A DNA stretch of 31,398 nt from Candidatus Dojkabacteria bacterium UBA2022. GTDB lineage: Bacteria > Patescibacteriota > Dojkabacteria > SC72. The stretch lies in contig DDBW01000001.1 in NCBI GenBank assembly GCA_002335495.1, positions 1 to 31,398 of the forward strand, written 5' to 3'. Both the position numbers and the translations under genes were made by a program. How positions within the stretch are numbered: the first letter of the stretch is position 1; every line of letters begins with the position of its first letter. This document shows, one piece after another, positions 13,928 through 21,277 of this stretch. The notes beneath the pieces were generated by a model, which ran no database searches, was not told where the DNA came from, and saw nothing but the letters and a program-made list of their open reading frames with translations.

Positions 13928-15665
13928 CAGTAGCAAAAAACTCCTTACATAAATTTTCAAGTTGAGCTTCAATCTCATCACTCCAAACGCCAGTTTCCAA
14001 ACTATCCAGCAATTTAGGATATTTAAGTTTTGAAAAGTCGTGAAGTTGGGTCTCCTTTATGACAACATTAAGGGTATCAATTTGATCAAAGTAACCGTTA
14101 TTTACAGCATAAATAGAGATTACTTGCTGTGATAATGTAAGAGGCGAATACTGATTCTGTTTTAGAATTTCAACAGTTTTCTGTCCTCGAGTTAACTGTA
14201 ACTTAGTTGATTCATCAAGGTCTCCCGCAAACTGAGAGAAGGCTTCTAATTCCCTATACTGGGCAAGAGCAACCTTGATTTTCCCAGCGACTTTTTTCAT
14301 CGCCTTTGTTTGAGCAGAGCCTCCAACGCGTGACACTGAAAGACCTACATTGATAGCGGGGCGAACTCCTTTATTGAAAAGATTGCTTTCAAGAAAAATC
14401 TGTCCATCGGTAATAGAAATAACATTGGTAGGAATATAAGCACTAATATCACCAGCCTGAGTTTCAATGATTGGAAGAGACGTTATTGAACCTGCACCTT
14501 TATCATCGCTGTACTTCACCGATCTTTCAAGTAATCTAGAATGAAGAAAGAACACGTCTCCAGGGAAGGCTTCACGACCAGGAGGTCTTCTAAGAAGAAG
14601 CGAAAGCTCTCTATATGCTACAGCGTGTTTAGAGAGGTCATCATAGATAATCAAAACATCCTTACCTTTATCAGCAAAATACTCGGCGATTGCGGTTGCA
14701 CTATACGGCGCAAGATAGAGTAGGGGAGCCGGATCAGATGCTCCTGCAACTACGAAAATAGTATTCTTCAAAGCATCCTTACTCCTAAGTTTCTCAACGA
14801 GATTAACAACTTTAGATAGTTTCTGACCAATGGCTACATATATTGATATAACACCGCTATCCTTCTGATTAATAATAGTGTCGATAGCAAGTGTTGTTTT
14901 ACCTGTCTGTCTATCACCCAAGATTAGTTCGCGTTGTCCCTTTCCAATTGGAACCAATACATCAATAGCTTTAATACCTGTCTGCATAGGCTGAGTTACG
15001 GGTTGTCGCTCAAGAACTCCTGGAGCAAGTTTCTCAATAGGGTAGTAGTCAGTAAGGGTAATCTTAGGTCCACTATCAATAGTGTTACCCAGAGGATCCA
15101 ACACTCTACCTAATAATTCCTCTCCAACTGGTACAGAAATGACTCTCTTAGTACGGTGTGCGGTATCCCCAACCTTAACCTTAGTATAATCACCCAAAAG
15201 AATAGCTCCAACAGATTCGGCCTCAAGGTTGAAAGCGATTGCTTTAACCCCCGAATCAAATGTGATTACTTCTTGATACATAGTTCCCCATAGTCCACTG
15301 ATAACACAAACACCATCCTTTAAAGCTATAACAGTACCAACCTCAGCAATAGAGTCCTGTGGTTCGAAGCTATCTGTAAGACTTGAAAGTTGCTTGATAA
15401 CATCACTATCGGTGTCCAAACCAGAAATTGTAATATGCTTTTCCAGCTGCGCAATTCTAGTCGCATGAGATCTATCAAGGACTGAATCTCCAACTTTAAG
15501 AAGATATCCTCCAAGAATTGACTTATCTTCTTTGATAGTAATTGAAGCATTATTCAAAATCAATCTCACTTCATCCTGAAGTTTTCTGCTACCTGCTATG
15601 GAAAAAACAACAAGTTCAACAGAATTTAACGATTTACCCTTAATAAATTCTTTCAAATCGTTCAT
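13917..15665 (-). CDS. atpA: F1Fo ATP synthase delta (C-terminal domain)-alpha fusion
   Basis: The 582-residue protein is about 80 residues longer than a normal alpha subunit, and the excess is all N-terminal. Residues 1-80 contain 'VRLILNNASITIKEDKSIL' then 'GGYLLKVGDSVLDRSHATRIAQLEKHI', which is the C-terminal signature of subunit delta (GG-x-x-v-x-x-gd-x-v-x-D-x-S). Alpha proper starts near 83-93 with 'SIAEVGTVIALKDGVCVISGL'. Walker A 'GDRQTGKT' lies near 250, offset about 80 from E. coli. The six-helix N-terminal domain of delta is absent, and no other delta gene exists in the operon. The start overlaps the atpF stop as ATGA. Fusion would fix the peripheral stalk top directly to alpha. 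Confidence 0.93.
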   Translation of the reverse strand: MNDLKEFIKGKSLNSVELVVFSIAGSRKLQDEVRLILNNASITIKEDKSILGGYLLKVGDSVLDRSHATRIAQLEKHITISGLDTDSDVIKQLSSLTDSFEPQDSIAEVGTVIALKDGVCVISGLWGTMYQEVITFDSGVKAIAFNLEAESVGAILLGDYTKVKVGDTAHRTKRVISVPVGEELLGRVLDPLGNTIDSGPKITLTDYYPIEKLAPGVLERQPVTQPMQTGIKAIDVLVPIGKGQRELILGDRQTGKTTLAIDTIINQKDSGVISIYVAIGQKLSKVVNLVEKLRSKDALKNTIFVVAGASDPAPLLYLAPYSATAIAEYFADKGKDVLIIYDDLSKHAVAYRELSLLLRRPPGREAFPGDVFFLHSRLLERSVKYSDDKGAGSITSLPIIETQAGDISAYIPTNVISITDGQIFLESNLFNKGVRPAINVGLSVSRVGGSAQTKAMKKVAGKIKVALAQYRELEAFSQFAGDLDESTKLQLTRGQKTVEILKQNQYSPLTLSQQVISIYAVNNGYFDQIDTLNVVIKETQLHDFSKLKYPKLLDSLETGVWSDEIEAQLENLCKEFFATDEH

Positions 15666-16117
15666 TTGACATTACTTTCAAGTTTATTTTTAAGCTCATT
15701 TGTAACAATTTTGGCAATATTTGTTTTAACCTCACTCATAATTTTTTCTTTCTCCTTCTCAGAATCTTGCCTTGCTTTTTTTACAAGTCCCTCGGCTTGA
15801 TTCTGCGCCTCAGATCTTCCCTTCTCAATAATTGAAGCGGCTTCTTTTTTAGATTCTTCAATTATCTTTAAACTCTCGTCTTTAGCGTTAGATAAAATCT
15901 CTCTTCGAGTAACATCAGCGTTCTCAAGATCAACCTTGGCCTTTTCGGCATTGTTGATGCCTTCTTCAATAATCTTCTGCCTGCTCTCAATTACAGCAGT
16001 AATTTTAGAAAAGAAGAATTTTCTGAGTAAGAAAAGAAGAATTGTGAAGTTGATAAGGTTGAAGAGAAAAACTCTCCAATCAAAACCAACATTACCAAGT
16101 ATTTCAATAATATTCAT
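15662..16117 (-). CDS. atpF: F1Fo ATP synthase b subunit
   Basis: The 151-residue protein has one N-terminal membrane segment (about 15-35, 'VFLFNLINFTILLFLLRKFF') and a long charged coiled coil from 40 to 145, rich in Glu, Lys and Ala. This is the standard b subunit that forms the peripheral stalk. Only one b gene is present, so a homodimer is expected. It should bind the delta domain, which is here fused to alpha. An AAGGGA about 7 bases before the ATG is one of the few possible Shine-Dalgarno sequences in the window. The TGA stop overlaps the next ATG. Confidence 0.93.
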   Translation of the reverse strand: MNIIEILGNVGFDWRVFLFNLINFTILLFLLRKFFFSKITAVIESRQKIIEEGINNAEKAKVDLENADVTRREILSNAKDESLKIIEESKKEAASIIEKGRSEAQNQAEGLVKKARQDSEKEKEKIMSEVKTNIAKIVTNELKNKLESNVK

Positions 16118-16144
16118 AGGTTATCCCTTTTACAGTTATAAATT

Positions 16145-16360
16145 TTAAAGGGTGAAAAAAGCTACCAAAGCATAGATAGCGGTTGACTCAACCAACGCGA
16201 TTGCAATGATAACCTTACTGAATAAAGTCTCTTCAAGTTTTGGATTTCTTCCGATAGCTTCAAATGCAGATCTGGCAATTGATGCTTCTGCAATAGGAGT
16301 CGCAATCATAGAAAGAATTGCCAAAGCTTTAGCAATATATCGTACTACTTCTACGTCCAT
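16145..16360 (-). CDS. atpE: F1Fo ATP synthase c subunit with two-carboxylate Na+-type motif
   Basis: The 71-residue helical hairpin has the polar loop 'GRNP' at 37-40. The ion-binding glutamate is E58 in 'VESTAIY'; E58-S59-T60 and Y63 match the Na+-binding signature known from Ilyobacter tartaricus (E65, S66, T67, Y70). A second carboxylate, E25, stands exactly 33 residues earlier, at the position of Q32 in Ilyobacter and of the second glutamate in the two-carboxylate rotor of Fusobacterium nucleatum. Na+ coupling is the inference. Helix 1 lacks the usual GxGxGxG packing motif and is Ala-rich instead ('AKALAILSMIATPIAEA'), which may change ring size. Confidence 0.95.
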   Translation of the reverse strand: MDVEVVRYIAKALAILSMIATPIAEASIARSAFEAIGRNPKLEETLFSKVIIAIALVESTAIYALVAFFTL

Positions 16361-16378
16361 TTAAATAAAAATAATAAT

Positions 16379-17161
16379 TTAAATATTCTCACTAAGTGCT
16401 CCCGCTAGATATGATGTCACAAGTGAACCAAAAACAACTGCCTGTATAACGCCGGAAAGGAGTGATAGCCCCATTATAGGTAATGGCAGTGCAATTGCAA
16501 AAATACTCATAAGTACCCCTTGTAATAATTCACCTGCAAACATATTTCCAAAGAGCCTTAAAGACAATGATATCATCTTTGCGAATTCGGATATTATATC
16601 AAGAACCCCTATAAAAGCGTCAATTAAACTCATAAAACCCTCTTTAATTCCCTTTTTAAACGATAGAACAACCTGTTTAACCTTAATGTACCTAAAAATG
16701 TAATTAAATGGAGTCAATTTGATTACACTGAAAATCTGAGCTGCAACTACCGATATAACGGCAAGGGCAAATGTCGTATTAAAATCATTTGTATGAGATC
16801 TGAAAATCGTAGCCCCTTCGTATGTGAAGCCCGAGAGAAACGGTAGGAATGTTAAAACAATATCGGAGGTAAGAATTAGAATTATTAATGAAGTAATTAA
16901 TGGAAGGACTCTTTTGGCAATCTCATCGCTACCTGAAATCTGTTTGATCAGTCCTTGAATAGTTTCAAAAATCATTTCAACAAGAATCTGAAATTTACCT
17001 GGTTTCTCAACTCTGAATTTGCTAACCGCAATAAAAAGTATGCCAAAAAGCAGTAGCTCAACCATGAACATTACCATGGTACCAGTAATTGGTAAGCCGT
17101 AGAAGTAACCGAGAGGTTCGACCCTAATTGAAAGTGGTTCAGACGGTATGTTTAGAGGCAT
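16379..17161 (-). CDS. atpB: F1Fo ATP synthase a subunit
   Basis: The 260-residue membrane protein shows the essential arginine R202 in 'ISLSLRLFGNMFAGE', the preceding block 'FRSHTNDFNTTFALAV', and the last helix 'GVIQAVVFGSLVTSYLAGAL' in place of the common 'Q..iFt.L...Yi'. It provides the half-channels through which ions reach the c-ring. Its start overlaps the end of the upstream AtpZ-like gene by 23 bases, which suggests translational coupling. With the Na+-type c subunit next to it, this a subunit would be expected to conduct Na+, although no single residue here proves that. Confidence 0.95.
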   Translation of the reverse strand: MPLNIPSEPLSIRVEPLGYFYGLPITGTMVMFMVELLLFGILFIAVSKFRVEKPGKFQILVEMIFETIQGLIKQISGSDEIAKRVLPLITSLIILILTSDIVLTFLPFLSGFTYEGATIFRSHTNDFNTTFALAVISVVAAQIFSVIKLTPFNYIFRYIKVKQVVLSFKKGIKEGFMSLIDAFIGVLDIISEFAKMISLSLRLFGNMFAGELLQGVLMSIFAIALPLPIMGLSLLSGVIQAVVFGSLVTSYLAGALSENI

Positions 17162-17417
17162 ATCTTTTTGAGTTTTTTGAACTTAGTAAATTTAAACTCT
17201 TAAGAATATACCTAGCAAGTAACATAGATAGTACATAACTAACCGCAAGGCCTGAAAGTAGTCCAAACGGGTAGATATCTAAAAAACCATCTATGGCTTT
17301 ACCCAGATATACACCTAAAAGAGCTCCAATAAAAAATATTACAAGAAGCATAAATCCAGCGCTTAGTGTCTTTCGATAGAGCTTTTTACCGGCATCTTCT
17401 ACTGAACCTTCTTTCAT
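17139..17417 (-). CDS. AtpZ/AtpI-like small membrane protein of the ATP synthase operon
   Basis: I start at the ATG at 17417 ('MKEGSVEDAGKKLYRKTL'), giving 92 residues; an upstream start at 17495 would overlap the ccdA stop and read through a likely promoter. Two membrane segments are present (about 17-38 and 45-67). The block 'GALLGVYLGKAIDGFLDIYPFGLLSGLA' matches the AtpZ-type 'G...G..lG..lD......P.......G' pattern. AtpI/AtpZ proteins sit at the head of atp operons and aid c-ring assembly or Mg2+/Ca2+ supply. Overlap with atpB is 23 bases. Confidence 0.82.
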   Translation of the reverse strand: MKEGSVEDAGKKLYRKTLSAGFMLLVIFFIGALLGVYLGKAIDGFLDIYPFGLLSGLAVSYVLSMLLARYILKSLNLLSSKNSKRYASKHTV

Positions 17418-17444
17418 ATTTATTAAGGATAAGTTAGCGAGAAT

Positions 17445-17471
17445 TTTATAATGAAGTGAAATATAATACAA
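17445..17471 (-). promoter_or_regulatory. Possible promoter of the atp operon
   Basis: On the minus strand TTGTAT (17466-17471) and TATAAA (17445-17450) are 15 bases apart in the 64-base gap between ccdA and the AtpZ-like gene. The spacing is short, so this is a weak call; read-through from ccdA is the alternative. Confidence 0.35.
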
Positions 17472-17481
17472 GGGCCATTTA

Positions 17482-18231
17482 TTACCTGCTTTCAAACACT
17501 TTTTGGATAAGATCTTGTTCGATTCTTGTAGGATTGTAAATTCCTTCCTTAATAAAGTAGGTTTCGAGACGTTTATCGAGCCTAAATATCACCATAATTC
17601 CAACGACAATAAGAACCAATCCGATTATCTTCTTAAATGCTCCCGATGGATTAGTCATCCATCTATACCTACTGGTAAACTTATGACCAAAGATAACAAT
17701 TAGTAAAAGAACAAGTGAAAGTCCAAGCAGATAAACTAAAAGGTAATATATACCCTGAAAAAAACTAACTGGGAAAATAGTAGCAAGAATTAGTGAGTAG
17801 GTAGGACTACAGCTAGAAAAAACTGGTCCTAAAGACATACCTACAAGCGCATCTGACATATATCCATCCTTATCTTTTCCCCAATTTAAAAACTTCTGAC
17901 TCCATGTCTCAAATCCACTCTTAACTGAAATCTCAGACCAAAGATTAGGAAATAATGTAAAGATACCAATTAAAAGGATTATTCCACCCGAAATAGCCGC
18001 CCAAGTCTGAAGATTTATATCTATTAATAGTGTAGTAGCTTTTAGAACCAATGTAAAAATAAAGATAGAAATAAGAAAAGATAACACTATAACAAAGGGG
18101 CTGAAGCGTCCTTTAGACCTTAAAGTACCACCTAAAATCACGGGAATAATTGTGAAGACACAAGGAGCAAATAGGGTTAGAACTCCAGAAAGAAATGCAA
18201 GAACAAATAGTATATCCATAATCACAAGCAT
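17482..18231 (-). CDS. ccdA: CcdA-type transmembrane thiol-disulfide carrier
   Basis: This 249-residue protein has six predicted membrane segments and the two conserved cysteines of the CcdA/DsbD membrane core: C24 in 'LFAPCVFTIIPV' and C141 in 'FSSCSPTYSLILA'. Such proteins carry electrons from cytoplasmic thioredoxin to extracytoplasmic partners such as TlpA/ResA. A possible partner begins at the left edge of this window (1-211), and a larger thioredoxin-like envelope protein is at 24443-26977. The start at 18231 could instead be the ATG at 18219. It lies 64 bases upstream of the atp operon on the same strand. A CcdA in cytochrome assembly is not supported, since no cytochrome gene is near. 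Confidence 0.85.
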   Translation of the reverse strand: MLVIMDILFVLAFLSGVLTLFAPCVFTIIPVILGGTLRSKGRFSPFVIVLSFLISIFIFTLVLKATTLLIDINLQTWAAISGGIILLIGIFTLFPNLWSEISVKSGFETWSQKFLNWGKDKDGYMSDALVGMSLGPVFSSCSPTYSLILATIFPVSFFQGIYYLLVYLLGLSLVLLLIVIFGHKFTSRYRWMTNPSGAFKKIIGLVLIVVGIMVIFRLDKRLETYFIKEGIYNPTRIEQDLIQKVFESR

Positions 18232-18296
18232 ATCATTTTAATGAAACCTAGGGCAATTAGTTATCACTCATCCATCTTCCTAAGCTTAGCCTTTCT

Positions 18297-19313
18297 ATGC
18301 TATTATTAAACAATAAACTGTTATTCTATAGAGTGAGAATAAACATAAATAGTAAGTACTTCTATTTTTTACTATTCTCAACTCTCTTTTCTTCACTCAC
18401 TACATATAACAGTATCAATCAAGGAGATTCTTTATTTCAGAGCCTAATAAATATACTTTTCTCAATATCAATTGCTTCATTAGCAACTGCGATAGATGGA
18501 ATATATATAAAACTATTAAAAAAAAGAGATACCTTCTACCACATACTTGTATTAACTCTATTCTCAAACATCTTTATTTTTAACACCCTCATAAGTGGTT
18601 TTAATATACAGATACTTTCAAGTGTAATACTAATCTGGAGCCTATATTTCTATGAAATAAAAAATTGGAAATTGTTTATTCTAACAGTACCTATGGCCTT
18701 AATAGGAATGGGCAATCCAATAATTTGGGGCACTTTTCTAACTCTATACTTCTTCCTTAGAAGTGATTTCAAAACCAGTTTATTTCTTGCATTAATATCA
18801 CTAATAACTGCAGTATTAGTAGCAACAAATCCAATAGGAAACACCCTTGAGTACTTTGAACTTGGTAGAAACAGGGAAGAGGTTATGGCAACGATTAAAA
18901 GCACTCCTTCAAAAATATTTGAAATCCTTGCACGAGAGTACTTCATTCAAAGCTACTTCGATTTCTTTGGGAAGTTCCCAATGGTAGCCATAAACCCAAC
19001 CTCATGGTTAATAATTATTCCAAACTTTCTCGAAAGGTTTTTAAGCATTAACCTACTAGCATGGAGCAATAGCTCATACTACGCCTTTATACTGGCTCCA
19101 CTAGCCACATATACCTCAATTCTAGCCATCGCCAAAGTGAGAGACAGTGTGAAATCGGAACGGATTTACAGATTTCTAATGATGCTTATACTCATACCTG
19201 CTCTAATCTTTAGCATAGTGCAGCTAGGAACATCACCAAGCTCAAAGTTAAAACAGATTGTCCTTGAAAATCAGCAGGAAATCATATCAGAGTTCAAGAG
19301 ACTTCAACAGTAA
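18297..19313 (+). CDS. Polytopic membrane protein, possibly a short DUF2079 relative
   Basis: This 338-residue protein has about nine hydrophobic segments. The region 'IIPNFLERFLSINLLAWSNSSYYAFILAPLATYTSILAIAKV' (split near residues 240-280) resembles the part of DUF2079 membrane proteins that follows their first luminal loop. Known DUF2079 proteins are longer (about 450-600 residues), so this would be a reduced form lacking both the usual N-terminal glycosyltransferase-like loop and the large C-terminal half. Function is unknown. The stop codon abuts the stop of the convergent ABC transporter gene with no base between them. Confidence 0.6.
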   Translation: MLLLNNKLLFYRVRININSKYFYFLLFSTLFSSLTTYNSINQGDSLFQSLINILFSISIASLATAIDGIYIKLLKKRDTFYHILVLTLFSNIFIFNTLISGFNIQILSSVILIWSLYFYEIKNWKLFILTVPMALIGMGNPIIWGTFLTLYFFLRSDFKTSLFLALISLITAVLVATNPIGNTLEYFELGRNREEVMATIKSTPSKIFEILAREYFIQSYFDFFGKFPMVAINPTSWLIIIPNFLERFLSINLLAWSNSSYYAFILAPLATYTSILAIAKVRDSVKSERIYRFLMMLILIPALIFSIVQLGTSPSSKLKQIVLENQQEIISEFKRLQQ

Positions 19314-21080
19314 TTAATATAGCTCGAACTTCTTAAGGAGCTTTTTATTCCCCTCTATCTGATACTTAAGCAATTCAGAATAGATACCAGGCTTTGTGGA
19401 AAGATCCTTAGGGGATCCAACGGCTTCAATCTTCTGTCCGTTAAGTACTACAACTTTAGTCGCATTTTGGATCGTAGAGAATCTATGAGCAATAACAATA
19501 ACTAATCTATTTTTAACAAGATTATTTATAGCTTCACTCACATCATTTTCGGACTTGGCGTCAAGACTTGAGGTTGCTTCATCCAGTATCAATATTGGTG
19601 CATCTTTATATATTGCTCTTGCAACCTGAATTCTCTGCCTTTGACCTCCAGAAAGCTTAATACCTCTCTCACCAACCTCTGTATCGATTCCATCAGGTAA
19701 CTGCTTTACAAAAGTCCATGCGTTAGCTTTCTTTAGTGCACTAATAATCTTTTTCTCGTCTATCGTACTTCCATAGGCAACATTCTCTTTAATAGTTGAA
19801 GAGAAGAGTTCATTCTCCTGAAAAACAAGCGCAATATTCTCTCTAATAAATCTAGTTCCGAGTTTGCTATACTTTTTCCCATTAAGCAGAATATCCCCAG
19901 AGGTAGGGTTGTATAACTTTAGCAGAAGGTTTGCTATAGTGGATTTACCAGCTCCACTTGGTCCTACAAGAGCCACCATCTCATTCTTATGCAAAGTTAG
20001 GCTTATATCATTAATAACCGGCCTATCAACATCGTATGCAAAAGATACATTTTCAAATCTAATCTCAGGATTCTTAATTCTCTCAACCTTAGTTTTTTGT
20101 CTATAGTTTTCGGCATTAGGAAGATCTAGAATCTCAAAAAACTCTTTAGATCCAGATTCCGCGGCCTGTACCTGAGTTAAGATAAATGACATACCAAATA
20201 ACGAAGCTCTGGCTCTTTCTACAAGCTGCATTAATACAATAACGGATCCAACAGTAATAATACCCTCCAATGTGTTATAGAAGATAATTAAACTGGTTCC
20301 AAAAAGAATCATATTAAGTATAAACTCACGTAGAAAATCAAATAGATGAAACTCTATACTTTGTTTCCTAAATATTCCATTTATTCTCACCAAGTTACCA
20401 GATACCAATGCATACTCTTGAATTTCAGAGGTAAAACCTTTAACAAGTTTGATATTGGTAACAACCTCCTGAATACGCCCCCGTGTGGCATCTTCAATGG
20501 CATTTTTCTCAACCTCTTTAGTTCCCCATCTTCTTGTTGAGATTGAGGTAATGAACATATATATAGGTAAAATGACAATCATTAATAAACCCAAAGCAAG
20601 GTTGTACGAGAATAAGATGGCAATAACGATAATAGCTTGAAGGAGGGTAGGAATAATAAAGTTCGTAGACATATTAACAAACTGTTGTATGGTGATAATA
20701 CCTCTATTAAGCTGATTAACCAGTTTCCCAGATATTTCCGAATCAAAATAGGCCTGTGGAAGCCTAAGCGTTTTATCGTAAAACATCTCTGTTAGAAACT
20801 TTCTCAATCTACCGGCAAGTTCATCTCCTAATCTCTGCCCAATACTCCTAGCAAGAAGATAGAAAACGGTAGCCGCAAATGATGTTCCGAGAAGAGACGC
20901 AAGGACGCCAAACTCTCTATTTTCAGCTCCAGCCAGTCTAACAACTTCGTCAAGGATTCTTCCAGATAGCAACGGAGTTACAATTTCAAATAGGGTGGCG
21001 AGAATAACTATAAATACAATCAGCAACATTAGCCCATGTAGGGGCTTAGATATCTTAAGGATTTTTAGGATATTTTTCAT
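19314..21080 (-). CDS. ABC exporter, fused membrane and ATPase domains (MsbA/LmrA-like)
   Basis: The 588-residue half-transporter has an N-terminal six-helix membrane domain (about 1-320) and a C-terminal nucleotide-binding domain. ATPase motifs: Walker A 'GPSGAGKST' at 373-381, Q-loop 'ALVFQENELF', signature 'LSGGQRQR' starting near 477, Walker B 'ILILDEATSSLD' near 495-506, and the switch histidine in 'VIAHRFST' near 530. It should work as a homodimer and export a hydrophobic or lipid substrate; the cargo cannot be told from sequence. Only one such gene is present here, so a heterodimer would need a partner elsewhere. A TAGAAT box lies 7 bases before the ATG. Confidence 0.92.
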   Translation of the reverse strand: MKNILKILKISKPLHGLMLLIVFIVILATLFEIVTPLLSGRILDEVVRLAGAENREFGVLASLLGTSFAATVFYLLARSIGQRLGDELAGRLRKFLTEMFYDKTLRLPQAYFDSEISGKLVNQLNRGIITIQQFVNMSTNFIIPTLLQAIIVIAILFSYNLALGLLMIVILPIYMFITSISTRRWGTKEVEKNAIEDATRGRIQEVVTNIKLVKGFTSEIQEYALVSGNLVRINGIFRKQSIEFHLFDFLREFILNMILFGTSLIIFYNTLEGIITVGSVIVLMQLVERARASLFGMSFILTQVQAAESGSKEFFEILDLPNAENYRQKTKVERIKNPEIRFENVSFAYDVDRPVINDISLTLHKNEMVALVGPSGAGKSTIANLLLKLYNPTSGDILLNGKKYSKLGTRFIRENIALVFQENELFSSTIKENVAYGSTIDEKKIISALKKANAWTFVKQLPDGIDTEVGERGIKLSGGQRQRIQVARAIYKDAPILILDEATSSLDAKSENDVSEAINNLVKNRLVIVIAHRFSTIQNATKVVVLNGQKIEAVGSPKDLSTKPGIYSELLKYQIEGNKKLLKKFELY

Positions 21081-21164
21081 ATTTCACATTCTAAATATTA
21101 TCCCATCAGTGTAACACATTTTGAATATTATAAAAGGGGGATATTAGGTATAAATCTATGAGTA

Positions 21165-21173
21165 TGGTATAAT
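21165..21173 (+). promoter_or_regulatory. Extended -10 promoter of the DEAD-box helicase
   Basis: TGGTATAAT joins a TGn extension to a perfect TATAAT (21168-21173). No -35 consensus is present. The start would be near 21180, giving an unusually long leader of about 98 bases before the GTG start at 21278. Confidence 0.65.
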
Positions 21174-21221
21174 GCTACCTGTTTTGTGTAGATGTAACGA
21201 AATAAGCACCATCACGGTTTA

Positions 21222-21263
21222 AATTTTATTTTCGGTTATCTATAGGAAACTGAAAATAAAATT
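21222..21263 (+). promoter_or_regulatory. Long hairpin in the DEAD-box helicase leader
   Basis: A 16-bp stem pairs 21222-21237 with 21248-21263 (fifteen Watson-Crick pairs and one G-U) around a 10-base loop. It ends 14 bases before the GTG start. The stem is mostly A-U pairs, so its stability should depend strongly on temperature. An RNA thermometer or helicase-autoregulation element are both plausible. It is not a terminator, since no U-tract follows on the sense strand. Confidence 0.6.
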
Positions 21264-21277
21264 AAATATATACAATC

